Origin: an uncultured Subdoligranulum sp.
GTDB taxonomy: Bacteria > Bacillota > Clostridia > Oscillospirales > Ruminococcaceae
Assembly (NCBI GenBank): GCA_900545545.1
Contig: UQZO01000002.1
Coordinates: 124,001-188,000, forward strand
Reading direction: 5' to 3'
Length of the DNA stretch: 64,000 nucleotides
Positions within the stretch are counted from its first letter, which is position 1; every line of letters starts with the position of its first letter. The notes under the pieces were generated by a model. The model was not told the origin of the DNA and did not search any database. It worked only from the letters and a program-made list of their open reading frames with translations. Shown piece after piece: positions 55,728-64,000 of this stretch. A program made the translations under genes and the position numbers.

Positions 55728-56867
55728 CTAGACAAGATCTGCTTGCCGGGAGACCGAAAGTACAATGCCCATCTCCCCCAGCAGCATCATCAGGCTGGTG
55801 CCGCCGGAAGAGAAAAATGGCAGACTGATGCCGGTATTGGGGATGGTATTGGTGACCACCGCGATGTTGAGCACCGCCTGCAGCACCACCTGTACCACAA
55901 ATCCCACCACCAGCAGCGCGCCGAATTTATCCCGCGCGCGCACCGCGATGGAAATGCCCCGCAAAAGCAGCAAAAGAAACAGTAGCACCACCAGCGCCGC
56001 GCCGATAAAGCCCAGTTCCTCGCACAAAATGGAAAAGATGAAGTCGTTCTGGGGTTCCGGCACATAGAGATATTTCTGGCGGCTGTTGCCCAGGCCCAGC
56101 CCGGCAACACCGCCGGAGGCGATGGCATACAGGCTCTGGATGGTCTGGTGGCCCTCCCCCAGCGGGTCGGCAAAAGGGTCCCGCCAGGAGACCAGACGAT
56201 CGGTGGCGTAGGGCACCAGCTCCGGCAGGGCGATGACCGCCGCCGCAATGGCCCCCACGCCCAGGCCCCCGGCGATGCCGAACCACTTGAGCCCGGTGCC
56301 GCCCACAAACATCAGCACCGCGCCGATGGAAAGGATCAGCAAGGTGCCGGAAAGATGGGGTTCCAGCAGCATGAGCACCGCCACAGTGCCGAGGATCAGC
56401 CCAAAGGGCAGTACCCCGGTGGAGAAGGTTTTCATCCTATCATGGTTGAGAGAAATGATGTGGGAAAACACCAGCACCACCGAGAATTTGGCGATCTCGC
56501 TGGGCTGCAGGGTGCCCAGCCCCGGCAGCACAATCCACCGTTTACAACCGTTATACTCCGGCATGAAAAGCACCACCGTGAGCAATACCAGCGAAAGGCC
56601 CATCAGCGGCCAGGCCAGTTTATGCCAGATGTGGTAATCCACCAGGCTGGCAATGTACATAGCCACCACGCCCAGCGCGGCAAACAGCAGCTGCGGGCGG
56701 ATATAGGTGTAGGCATCGCCGCGGCGGTAAAGTGCCACCGCATACCCAGCCGAGAACAGCATAATGAGCCCGAAACACAGCAGAATGAGCAAAATAGCCA
56801 GAAACGGCACATCCAGCGCCGGGCAGGACGCCAGCCGCGTCCGCAATCGTTGCACGTAGGACGACAT
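55728..56867 (-). CDS. ftsW: Cell-division peptidoglycan polymerase FtsW
   Basis: 379 residues, ten membrane segments, SEDS family. Diagnostic GCKRWIVLPGLGTLQPSEIAKFSVVLVF, a PEPQNDFIFSILCEELGF loop and TNTIPNTGISLPFFSSGGTSLMMLLGEMGI. The SEIAKF and the longer first half with RGDAYTYIRPQ favour FtsW/SpoVE over RodA. Polymerises septal peptidoglycan with a class B PBP; none lies in the window. Confidence 0.93.
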   Translation of the reverse strand: MSSYVQRLRTRLASCPALDVPFLAILLILLCFGLIMLFSAGYAVALYRRGDAYTYIRPQLLFAALGVVAMYIASLVDYHIWHKLAWPLMGLSLVLLTVVLFMPEYNGCKRWIVLPGLGTLQPSEIAKFSVVLVFSHIISLNHDRMKTFSTGVLPFGLILGTVAVLMLLEPHLSGTLLILSIGAVLMFVGGTGLKWFGIAGGLGVGAIAAAVIALPELVPYATDRLVSWRDPFADPLGEGHQTIQSLYAIASGGVAGLGLGNSRQKYLYVPEPQNDFIFSILCEELGFIGAALVVLLFLLLLLRGISIAVRARDKFGALLVVGFVVQVVLQAVLNIAVVTNTIPNTGISLPFFSSGGTSLMMLLGEMGIVLSVSRQADLV

Positions 56868-56926
56868 AAAAAATCCCCCCGCGTATAGTGTACGCAGGGG
56901 GCAAGCCCGCTATGCGGGTATACTGT

Positions 56927-57712
56927 TCAGATCAGGCCGAAATGGCGCAGCCCGTTGGCCAGACCATCCGCCAGAATATCGTCTGTCACATAATCGGCCG
57001 CGGCTTTGGCCTCGGGGCAGGCGTTGCCCATGGCCACACCGATGCCCGCATACTGCAGCATCTCCACGTCGTTGCCGCCATCCCCGAAGGCGATGGATTG
57101 CTCCCGGGTCAGCCCCAGCGCTTCCAGCACACGGGCGATTCCCTCGGTCTTGCCGCCGCCTTCCGGCAGCACATCCACGAAGGCATCGTTCCAGCGCACC
57201 GCCACACAGCCAGGGCAGTGGCGTAAAAATCCTTCCTGCTTGTCTGCCGGCAGAAAGGCGCTGAGCTGATAGATGGGCGCCGCTTCGATACGGGCCGCCA
57301 CGTCCCCCGCCGGCTGCTGCATCTTTTCGCAGAATTCGGCGCTGAGATCGTTGATGAGGTTAAAGGTGGAACGGTCCTTTTCGATAAACCCCGTGGAAAG
57401 TTTTTCCCTTTCGATATAGGGCAGCAGCATGCGCAGCGCTGCCGGGTCGATAGGATGGTCGTACAGCATCGTACCATCGGCCAGGTAGCAGTACTGACCG
57501 TTCATCGTAACATAGCCGTCAAAAGGGATGCCGTCCAGCGCATGGAGCAACGGCAGATGAATGGGAGGACGCCCCGAAGCGATAAAGGTTTTGATGCCGC
57601 GGCGGCGCAGGGCTGCCAGGGCATCCAGGGTCGAATCGGGCAGTTTTTCGGCGCCGGACGGCAGCAGTGTGCCGTCGATGTCAAAAAACACAATTTGAAT
57701 TTCCGGATTCAC
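56927..57712 (-). CDS. Cof-type HAD-superfamily phosphatase
   Basis: 261 residues. Motif I FFDIDGTLLPSG (Asp10 nucleophile), motif II FIASGRPP, motif IV AFGDGGNDVEMLQ. Type IIB cap like the protein at 5193. It sits 12 bases after gpsA and before ftsW in a - strand row; small hairpins in the 59-base gap to ftsW. Its substrate is unknown; linkage with gpsA could suggest a glycerol- or sugar-phosphate. Confidence 0.9.
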   Translation of the reverse strand: MNPEIQIVFFDIDGTLLPSGAEKLPDSTLDALAALRRRGIKTFIASGRPPIHLPLLHALDGIPFDGYVTMNGQYCYLADGTMLYDHPIDPAALRMLLPYIEREKLSTGFIEKDRSTFNLINDLSAEFCEKMQQPAGDVAARIEAAPIYQLSAFLPADKQEGFLRHCPGCVAVRWNDAFVDVLPEGGGKTEGIARVLEALGLTREQSIAFGDGGNDVEMLQYAGIGVAMGNACPEAKAAADYVTDDILADGLANGLRHFGLI

Positions 57713-57724
57713 GGGAAGTGCACC

Positions 57725-58723
57725 TCACTCCCGCTTGAGGTCGCGGCCCATCAGCGAGGCCAGCGCGTTGCAGGCCGGCATGCGGCCGCCCAGAATCGCA
57801 TCCACGCTCTGTACGATGGGCATGTCCACCTTGTACTTTTTGGCCAGGCGGCAGGCGGCGGGCAGGGCGTTGATGCCCTCCACAACCTGGCCCACCTCGG
57901 ACTTGGCTTCCTCTGCCGTTTTGCCGCGGCCCAGCAGCATACCTGCGTGCAGGTTGCGGCTGTGCATGCTGGTACAGGTAACGATCAGGTCGCCCATGCC
58001 GGACAGACCCGAGAAGGTCTCCGGTTTGCAGCCCATGGCCGTGCCCAGGCGGGACAATTCGGCGTTGCCGCGGGTGATCAGGGCCGCCTTGGCGTTATCG
58101 CCATAGCCCAGGCCCAGGGCGATGCCCACCGCCAGGGCGATGACGTTCTTGACCGCGCCGCCCAACTCGGTGCCGCGGCGGTCGTTGTTGGTATACACGC
58201 GGAACGTCGGGGTGGAGAAGGCTTTCTGAACGGTCTTGGCAGCGTCTTCGTCCTCACTGGCAGCCACGATGAGCGTAGGCATATCCCGGGCCACTTCCTC
58301 GGCGTGGGTGGGGCCGGACAGCGCCACCACACGGGCGCTGCATTTCTGTTTGGCAAGCTCGTCCTCGATGATTTCGCTCATGGTCATCAGGGTCTTGTCT
58401 TCAATGCCCTTGGCCACATCCACGATCAACTGGTCGTTGGTGATATAGGGCGCCGCCTTTTTGGCCGTTGTGCGCACAAAGGGCGACGGCACCGCGAACA
58501 GCAAAATATCCTTGCCGGCGCACGCCTCTTCGATATCAGCGGTGTAATGCATCGACGACGGCAGCTCCATGCCGGGCAGGTTGGGGTGGCGGTGGGTGGT
58601 GCTGAGAGATTTCAGTTCGGTGGGAATGGCACTCCACACCGTGACATCCCGTCCGTTGACCGCCAACAGGCGCGCCAGGGCAATGCCCCAGGTACCCGCA
58701 CCGAAGACTGCGATTCTGATCAT
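57725..58723 (-). CDS. gpsA: Glycerol-3-phosphate dehydrogenase [NAD(P)+]
   Basis: 332 residues, full length. GAGTWGIALARLLAVNG (nucleotide binding), SGPTHAEEVARDMPT, catalytic Lys region ELGGAVKNVIALAVGIALGLGYGDNAKAALITRG. Makes sn-glycerol-3-phosphate from dihydroxyacetone phosphate for phospholipids and lipoteichoic-type polymers. Cytosolic. In a row with MPE and HAD genes. Confidence 0.97.
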   Translation of the reverse strand: MIRIAVFGAGTWGIALARLLAVNGRDVTVWSAIPTELKSLSTTHRHPNLPGMELPSSMHYTADIEEACAGKDILLFAVPSPFVRTTAKKAAPYITNDQLIVDVAKGIEDKTLMTMSEIIEDELAKQKCSARVVALSGPTHAEEVARDMPTLIVAASEDEDAAKTVQKAFSTPTFRVYTNNDRRGTELGGAVKNVIALAVGIALGLGYGDNAKAALITRGNAELSRLGTAMGCKPETFSGLSGMGDLIVTCTSMHSRNLHAGMLLGRGKTAEEAKSEVGQVVEGINALPAACRLAKKYKVDMPIVQSVDAILGGRMPACNALASLMGRDLKRE

Positions 58724-58744
58724 AGCTGTTCTCCTTAACCAATA

Positions 58745-59389
58745 TTATCTCTGCCACAGAAGCGACATCAGCCGGTGCTGTGGTCTGGGCGGCGCCGGTT
58801 CCACATCCAGATAGACCCGCTCGAAACAGTTGACGATACGGGTGGTACCGTACTGATGCTCCCGGGGGATGTTGGTGCCGTAATTCATATGTACATGGCC
58901 GTGCAGCATCAGCTGCGGATGGTAACGGTCCAGAATATCCCGGAACACCGTGAAGCCGCGGTGGGCCAGGTCGTTCATATCCCCGTAACCATGCAGCGGC
59001 GCATGGGTAACCAGCACGTCCACCCCGCGATGGCGCTCGATCTTGCTGCGCAGGCGGTTGACGCGCTTCTTCATTTCAGCCTCGGTAAACTGCCAGGCAC
59101 CGGTGCGGTACCGGCAGGCACCGCCCAGCCCTGCAATACGCAGGCCATGATATTCGATGACATCATCATCAATGCAGACGGCCCCTCCCGGCGGGTGGTC
59201 GTCATAACTCTCATCGTGGTTGCCGTGCACGTAGAACACGGGCACCGGCACCATTGTGGCCAGATATTCCAGATAATGGCGGTTTAAATCCCCGCAGGCC
59301 AGAATCATCTCTACATCCTGGAATTTTTCCGGGCTGTAGTATTCCCACAAACCCTTGCACTCTTCATCCGCCACGGCTAGCAATTTCAT
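58745..59389 (-). CDS. Calcineurin-like metallophosphoesterase (D-x-E variant)
   Basis: 214 residues. The fold's metal motifs are ACGDLNR, VHGNHDES, VTHAPLHG and HGHVH. The first motif, normally DxH, reads ADEECKGL: Asp8-Glu9-Glu10 replaces the His, as in a Firmicute subgroup whose N-terminus reads like DEESKxLW. It hydrolyses a phosphodiester or phosphomonoester; substrate unknown. It overlaps the end of the BMP-domain gene (ATGA), so the two are translated together. Possibly turns over a nucleotide recognised by that protein. Confidence 0.88.
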   Translation of the reverse strand: MKLLAVADEECKGLWEYYSPEKFQDVEMILACGDLNRHYLEYLATMVPVPVFYVHGNHDESYDDHPPGGAVCIDDDVIEYHGLRIAGLGGACRYRTGAWQFTEAEMKKRVNRLRSKIERHRGVDVLVTHAPLHGYGDMNDLAHRGFTVFRDILDRYHPQLMLHGHVHMNYGTNIPREHQYGTTRIVNCFERVYLDVEPAPPRPQHRLMSLLWQR

Positions 59390-61362
59390 AGTTCGGCCTC
59401 CTTTTCCACCGGCAGGCGATCCCGGTGGATGCCCTGCATGCGATACATCGCACGGGAAGCTTCGGCCAATTCGTCATACTCCGGCACGTGGCCGTCGACG
59501 GCGTCACACAGCCAGTCCATATGCACGATCTGATCCAGCTCCAAACCACGGTGGCCGCTGTTTTTGATGCTGCCGTCCTGGGCGGTTATGCGGCAGGCAA
59601 AGGGATCGATCATGCCCGAAATCACGCCCTCCCGCAGGATGTGCGCCAGATGCTGCACATCCACCGGCAGTTCCCGGCTGAGCAGCACGTCCATGACGCC
59701 GCTGTTCATGCCCCACCAGTAGTTGACGGCACGGCCGTCGGTGCCGGATTTGTCGCGGCTCCAGCCGCCGTCCAGCACGCTGCGCACCACGTTTTCATAG
59801 AACTGGCCCCAATGCCAGAAGGGCGTGGCCAGGTCCTGCAGCACACCGCCCGGACGGATCAGGAAGGTGCCGAACTCCCGTTGGGGACGGCCCGGTACCG
59901 GCGCATCGCGGCCCGATACCACGGTGATCCCGTCCCGGGTGAAAAATTCCAGAGGATCTTCCTGTTCCGGCAGGCAGGTCCAGAACAGCTGAATCTTGAC
60001 GCGGGGATTGACCATCCGCGCGCCCAGCGCAAAGGCATTGATATTGGCCGGCACACCGAAGCTTGGATAATCCGCCACATAGCCGATGCGGTCGCCGGTA
60101 GCCATGGCACCGGCGATGGCGCCGGTGATGAACTTGGCCTCATACACGCGGGTATAGTAGGTTCGGATGCTGGCGTAGGGCATCTCCATAGAGCAGTTCA
60201 AGATACGCACCGAAGGATGCTTGACCGCTGCGCGCAGCGAAGCGCCCACCAGCTTTGGGCTGGTGGTGAATACGATATCCGCGCCATCGGCAATGGCCTG
60301 CTCCACCAGGGCATCGGCATTCTCACCAGGGACCGCATTGAAATAGGGGATCGTTTCCACCTTGCCCTCAAATACGGTATCCAGCTGGCAGCGGCCGAAT
60401 TCATGCTGGCTGGTCCAGGCGCTGGTTTCCGCCGTGCGCTCATGCACAAAGGCCACCTTCAGGTGGGTGGGCGCCGCCGGGCGGATGCCGGGCAGGATGC
60501 GCTCGATCAGCGTTTCCTTGGTTTTGGCCGGTTCTGCCGGCTTGACGCTCACGGTAACCGGGTCCTCGTTCTGCAGGGCGAGGACATCGTCCCACAGGGC
60601 GTCCAGTTTCTGGCTCAGCTCGGCGGGGGTGCTGTCGGCCAGCTGCTGGCGGGAATACAGCCGCAGCAGCAACAGCATCACATCGCCGGTGGTGCAGCGC
60701 AGCTGATCGCCGCCGTGCGCCTGGAAGGCCTTGCCGATCCAGTTGTACAGCGAAAGTACATCGGCGCGGTCCTCATTGCTCCACGCTTCCTCGGGGCCTT
60801 TGCCCATCAGCTTCTGCAGGCGGGCAAAGCTGCCCAGCTTGGTAAAGCGCAGGGTATAGGTCTTGATGAGGGGGTAATAGTGCATGAATTCATAGTACAG
60901 GCGCACTTCGGGTGTTTCGTTGTAGCGCGGCACCACCCGGGTAACGTTGGCGGAAATGCTGCTGGCGCCGAAATATTTCAGCACACTGACCCGCTTGTTG
61001 CCTTCCTGCACATAGAACCGGCCCATATACTCAAAACAGCGCACCGGGTCGCGGATGCCTTCTTCCAGATGCGCAATGCACAGGCTGGTCCACTTGGTGG
61101 CAAACTCCGTTTTGGGTTCCAGCAGCGGCATAAAATTGCTGGCAAAGGCCGCCGTGCGCCCCGCCGTTTTGGTACCGACCAGCAGCTCCAACGGCACCTC
61201 GATCAGGCCCAGGGGCAGTTGGTTTTCGATTTCCACATTCTGCAGGATATCATCCAGCACCGGCAGATACGGGGACTGCCCGGCCGCCGACTTTTCACGA
61301 TAATCCCGCTGGCCCTGTTTTTGTGCTTTGAGATAATATTCCAATGCCTCCGCACGGGTCAT
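59386..61362 (-). CDS. Cytosolic BMP/PnrA-type ligand-binding protein with a ParB-like N-terminal domain
   Basis: 658 residues, no signal peptide, no lipobox, no membrane segment. Residues about 55-135 carry GIRDPVRCFEY and VQEGNKRVSVLKY, like the ParB/sulfiredoxin nucleotide-binding pattern. Residues about 150-290 are helical. From about 310 to 640 there is a BMP-family solute-binding fold: LKVAFVHERTAETSAWTSQHEFGR, GADIVFTTSPKL, SYRTYYTRVYEAKFITGAIAGAM-type middle (as IRTYYTRVYEAKFITGA) and DRIGYVADYPSFGV. BMP proteins normally are nucleoside-binding lipoproteins; here it must work in the cytosol. The coupled phosphoesterase suggests a nucleotide/nucleoside sensor system. Confidence 0.82.
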   Translation of the reverse strand: MTRAEALEYYLKAQKQGQRDYREKSAAGQSPYLPVLDDILQNVEIENQLPLGLIEVPLELLVGTKTAGRTAAFASNFMPLLEPKTEFATKWTSLCIAHLEEGIRDPVRCFEYMGRFYVQEGNKRVSVLKYFGASSISANVTRVVPRYNETPEVRLYYEFMHYYPLIKTYTLRFTKLGSFARLQKLMGKGPEEAWSNEDRADVLSLYNWIGKAFQAHGGDQLRCTTGDVMLLLLRLYSRQQLADSTPAELSQKLDALWDDVLALQNEDPVTVSVKPAEPAKTKETLIERILPGIRPAAPTHLKVAFVHERTAETSAWTSQHEFGRCQLDTVFEGKVETIPYFNAVPGENADALVEQAIADGADIVFTTSPKLVGASLRAAVKHPSVRILNCSMEMPYASIRTYYTRVYEAKFITGAIAGAMATGDRIGYVADYPSFGVPANINAFALGARMVNPRVKIQLFWTCLPEQEDPLEFFTRDGITVVSGRDAPVPGRPQREFGTFLIRPGGVLQDLATPFWHWGQFYENVVRSVLDGGWSRDKSGTDGRAVNYWWGMNSGVMDVLLSRELPVDVQHLAHILREGVISGMIDPFACRITAQDGSIKNSGHRGLELDQIVHMDWLCDAVDGHVPEYDELAEASRAMYRMQGIHRDRLPVEKEAEL

Positions 61363-61429
61363 GGCAGAATCCTCCTCCGAATCCTGTGTTACATTCTACA
61401 AATTTAGAACTTCATCTTCATACAAAATG

Positions 61430-61458
61430 ATTATAGCACAACACGCAGAAAGATACAA
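61430..61458 (-). promoter_or_regulatory. Promoter of the BMP-phosphoesterase-gpsA row
   Basis: - strand TTGTAT (61453-61458), 17-base spacer, TATAAT (61430-61435). A roughly 60-base leader ends in GGAGGAGGATT. Confidence 0.75.
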
Positions 61459-61476
61459 AATAAATCTGTGGCGCTT

Positions 61477-62772
61477 TTACCCCGTGTGAACCGCTTTGGG
61501 ATAGACGGCCTGCATACGGGCATCGTCATAGTGTTCATCCAGGTACACCTGCACACTGTTCTGCGCAGGTACCCCCTCGATGCGCTGATTGTAGCGCATA
61601 AGGGCCATGGAGCTGACAATCATATCCGCCGCCATGAAGATGCACAAAGCCCAGGTGATCACCTTGCCGGCCCGGCGCGGAATGCACTCGATCATATCGG
61701 AAATGGGCGGGTAGAGCACCTTGAACCAGGCCACCGCCGCAAAGCCCCAGAAGAAGCAGTACAGCAGGTTGATGCGTCCGCCCAGGTTGAAGGGGATCTT
61801 GCTGTAATCCCAGAAGACCGCGCCGAACACCACCTCGGTAAAGACGCTGCACAGGTATTCGTACGCGCCGCCCAGCAGCGTACCGGCCACAAACAGCCAG
61901 CTGGCGGACTTATCCTTATACCGGTAGAGCAGCAAGGTAACCAGCGCAATGGCCAGGCCCCATACGATGGAGAAGGGCCCCCACACCACACTGGAACGGC
62001 TCATCCAGTAACCGGCCGTGATACGGCAAAAAATCGTTTCGGTCACATCGCCCAGGAAAGCGCCTATAAAGAAGAGCAGCACGATCTTGTAGGGGCTGCA
62101 CCCGGCGGCAAATACCGTGGATTTGGCTTTTTTCGGGTGTTCGAAGGTCAGGGTGGGGTGCGCCTTGGCCATACGGTTTTCCACGCTGCCCAGAATCCAC
62201 AGCCCTGCGCGCAGCGTAAGGTTGGCCAGGCGGTTTTCCACCGCTTCGGCCGGGGGCCAGCGGTAGCGCAGGCCCAGCATGGTCAGGAAGGTACCGGCCG
62301 CATCGATGATAAAGAGTACCAGCAGCACCCACAGCACCGCAACGCGCACGGTGGCAGGAATGAGGTTGAACAGGAACAGCAGCAGCGGGTTGCCCCATTT
62401 GATGGTGATGACGCTGAGCGCGCCCCACAGGACCGAAGCCCCCAGGCAGATATAGCCGTCCAGGTTGAACTTACGGTCGCTGTAGTCCCACCAGCGGGTA
62501 CCGCTGACCCGTTCCAGAATATGGCCGGCCCCCCATTCCAGCACGGTGGCATACACCATACTGAGGACAAACAGGAAGAACCAGCCTTGCTGCAGTTCAC
62601 CCAGGGCAAAGCTGATGGTCAGCCCGCCCACGCCGTACAGGATGCACAGCGGGCCGTTGAGGACACCGCGGTCCTGATAGCGCCGCTTGCGCACGGCGGT
62701 GGTGACCACTTCGCCCACCCAGCCCAAGAAGGAGTAGGCAAAAAACAGATAGATAAACTGATAGAATCCCAT
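61477..62772 (-). CDS. Duplicated CmpB-like (PF06541) membrane protein
   Basis: 431 residues with two repeats of the ABC-trans_CmpB unit (about 1-165 and 228-400), about ten membrane segments. First repeat: FLGWVGEVVTTAVRKRRYQDRGVLNGPLCILYGVGG; second: FLGDVTETIFCRITAGYW-MSRSSVVWGPFSIVWG. Often called ABC permease, but no partner ATPase is nearby; the real function is unknown. Follows the dehydrogenase gene by 12 bases. Confidence 0.88.
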   Translation of the reverse strand: MGFYQFIYLFFAYSFLGWVGEVVTTAVRKRRYQDRGVLNGPLCILYGVGGLTISFALGELQQGWFFLFVLSMVYATVLEWGAGHILERVSGTRWWDYSDRKFNLDGYICLGASVLWGALSVITIKWGNPLLLFLFNLIPATVRVAVLWVLLVLFIIDAAGTFLTMLGLRYRWPPAEAVENRLANLTLRAGLWILGSVENRMAKAHPTLTFEHPKKAKSTVFAAGCSPYKIVLLFFIGAFLGDVTETIFCRITAGYWMSRSSVVWGPFSIVWGLAIALVTLLLYRYKDKSASWLFVAGTLLGGAYEYLCSVFTEVVFGAVFWDYSKIPFNLGGRINLLYCFFWGFAAVAWFKVLYPPISDMIECIPRRAGKVITWALCIFMAADMIVSSMALMRYNQRIEGVPAQNSVQVYLDEHYDDARMQAVYPKAVHTG

Positions 62773-62784
62773 ACAAAGCTCCTC

Positions 62785-63780
62785 TTATTCACAGGTCAAG
62801 CGGCGGCCGGGGGTATCCTCGCTGACATAACGGGTGGTGCGGCTCATCTGGTTATCCAGCGTCTGCCCTGCGGCAAACCGCCGCAGGTTGTGCGCAAAGA
62901 TTTCCACAATGTTTTCCAGCGTGCGGGGCAGGCTGAACCGCCCCGAAATGTGCGGGGTGATGAGCACGGTGTCCAGCCCCCACAGCGGGTGGTCCGGCGG
63001 CAGCGGCTCGGGGTCGGTGACATCCAGCGCCGCGCCGTACAGCGCGCCGCTCTGCACCGCTTCGGCCAGAGCGTCGGCATCCACCGTAGTCCCCCGGCCC
63101 ACATTGATCAGAATCGCCCCGCGCTTGCAGCGGGCCAGGCGGGCGGCATCGAACATCCGGTAAGTTTCCGGCGTGCCGGGCAGGCTCAGCGCCACCAGGT
63201 CGGCCTGGGGCAGTTCCTCGTCCAGATGGTCGGTATCCACCACCCGCAGGCAGTAGTCGGGGCAATCGGCCGCATGACGGCGCACCCCCACGACTTCAGC
63301 CCCCAGCAGGTGGGCCCGCCGGGCAAAGCTGGCGCCGATATCCCCCATGCCGACGCAGAGCACCCGCGCCCCGGCGATGGAGCGCACCGGCCGTTCGATG
63401 GCATTCCATTCATGGCGGTGCTGGCGGTCCCGGTAGAGCACCAGGTCTTTGGCCAGGGCCAGCCACATGCCCAGCATCCACTCGCTGATGGCCAGGCCGT
63501 AAGCGCCGGTGGCGTTGGTTACCACACAGTCAGCCGGGAGCACCCCGGGTTCCAGATAGGGGTCCGGCCCCGCAAAGTTGGACTGGAACCAGGCGAGGTG
63601 CTGATTCTGCCGGATGAGTTCCACCGGCACATTGCCGAGAATGGCATCCGCCCAGAGAATTTCCTCCAGGGTGACGGTTTCCTGGGTAGTAAAACAATAG
63701 GCAAACTGCGGTGCTGCCTGCCGGATGGTTTCGCGCTGCGCCTGGGAAAGCGGCAGCGCCACAAGGATGTGTTTTTCCAT
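62785..63780 (-). CDS. D-2-hydroxyacid dehydrogenase
   Basis: 331 residues. NAD-binding GVMGDIGASFAR-like stretch (VLCVGMGDIGASFAR), catalytic Arg in INVGRGTTVD, Glu in DVTDPEPLPP, and His in ITPHISGRF. Two-domain, cytosolic, reduces a 2-oxoacid with NAD(P)H or the reverse. Similar to glyoxylate/hydroxypyruvate reductases, but the substrate is not fixed by the sequence. Between queH and the CmpB-like gene. Confidence 0.93.
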   Translation of the reverse strand: MEKHILVALPLSQAQRETIRQAAPQFAYCFTTQETVTLEEILWADAILGNVPVELIRQNQHLAWFQSNFAGPDPYLEPGVLPADCVVTNATGAYGLAISEWMLGMWLALAKDLVLYRDRQHRHEWNAIERPVRSIAGARVLCVGMGDIGASFARRAHLLGAEVVGVRRHAADCPDYCLRVVDTDHLDEELPQADLVALSLPGTPETYRMFDAARLARCKRGAILINVGRGTTVDADALAEAVQSGALYGAALDVTDPEPLPPDHPLWGLDTVLITPHISGRFSLPRTLENIVEIFAHNLRRFAAGQTLDNQMSRTTRYVSEDTPGRRLTCE

Positions 63781-63816
63781 AGGATTCCTCTTACTTTTAT
63801 ATTCTTGAAAAAGGGG

Positions 63817-64000
63817 TCATACGCCCCGCTCCTGCTTGCTGAAGACACAGCCGCAGTAGTCCTGGCGGTAAAGGCCGTACTCGGTACTGAGCTGCAGGCT
63901 GCGCTTGTAGCCGTCCTTTTTGCGGAACTCACTGGGCAAAAAACGTACCCCATATTTTTGGCCCAGTTCCTCGCCCAGCGCATTGATGCGCACAGGGTCT
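63817..64000 (-). CDS. queH: Epoxyqueuosine reductase QueH, C-terminal end (5' part outside window)
   Basis: The frame ends at a stop (63817-63819) and runs off the window edge; 60 residues are visible. YGVRFLPSEFRKKDGYKRS, LYRQDYCGCVFSKQ is the C-terminal block of QueH (DUF208), with the CGC pair that binds the Fe-S cluster and carries out reduction of epoxyqueuosine in tRNA. Not a shadow frame: the Cys-Gly-Cys block and length to the stop are typical. The queT transporter at 41949 belongs to the same metabolic theme. Confidence 0.88.
   Translation of the reverse strand, partial: DPVRINALGEELGQKYGVRFLPSEFRKKDGYKRSLQLSTEYGLYRQDYCGCVFSKQERGV

Overview
The window is a gene-dense, GC-rich stretch (I see 64 protein genes, 2 of them cut by the window ends, and one tRNA) from a Firmicute-type anaerobe. 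Pointers to the Faecalibacterium/Gemmiger/Subdoligranulum group (Oscillospiraceae) are the high GC, T-box leaders, strong AGGAGG-type ribosome binding sites, sigma-A promoters (TTGACA-N17-TATAAT type) at many operon heads, and a preQ1-III riboswitch, a class known from Faecalibacterium. The placement is inference. There is no prophage, insertion sequence, CRISPR array or rRNA; the region reads as ordinary chromosome with one surface-glycan island.

Layout. 1-5.0 kb: an unidentified membrane protein with a Cys-Ala tail, a CbxX-type AAA ATPase, then ptsH-ptsI on the other strand (HPr has Lys at position 46). 5.2-9.1 kb: a HAD phosphatase divergent from a gamma-carbonic-anhydrase-like protein, then a polar amino acid ABC importer. 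9.2-12.7 kb: T-box-controlled thrS (the protein lacks the TGS domain), a PnuC-type vitamin transporter behind a terminator-containing leader, and a small membrane protein. 12.8-23.6 kb: a ten-gene + strand operon for an exported surface glycan. It has a Wzm/Wzt ABC exporter, a CMP-sugar-type glycosyltransferase, a KdsB-like cytidylyltransferase, a pyruvate-aldolase fusion, a KdsC-like phosphatase, a DUF2142 protein, GT4 and GT2 glycosyltransferases and a DUF2304 protein. The inferred logic is that the aldolase makes a 3-deoxy-2-ulosonic acid, KdsC-like removes phosphate, KdsB-like makes the CMP sugar, the transferase uses it, and Wzm/Wzt exports the product.

23.6-38.7 kb: small unknown genes, a LexA-like XRE-S24 repressor, a radical-SAM DNA metabolism pair, BlaI, serC-serA, pdxY-type kinase/trmL/degV, an ACT protein with a UPF0210 protein, a MerR-type-promoter-driven carboxymuconolactone decarboxylase protein, a ferredoxin divergent from a Crp/Fnr regulator, upp and rpiB. 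38.6-48.7 kb: tsaB-tsaE, rodA, a DUF378 protein with its ribosome binding site in a hairpin, tRNA-Leu(CAA), preQ1-III riboswitch/queT, a HAD phosphatase, an EamA exporter, secA, a DUF3783 protein and apbE.

48.7-64 kb, nearly all on the - strand: a Trp T-box-controlled TrpXYZ-like ABC importer, an LCP-family protein with a large odd C-terminal domain, an unknown polytopic protein, ftsW, a Cof-type phosphatase, gpsA, a metallophosphoesterase coupled to a cytosolic BMP-domain protein, a CmpB-like membrane protein, a D-2-hydroxyacid dehydrogenase, and the 3' end of queH. Cell-envelope functions recur (rodA, ftsW, LCP, gpsA, Wzm/Wzt, secA). Several promoters are tucked into neighbouring features: a shared palindromic -35 box, and two -35 boxes in terminator loops.
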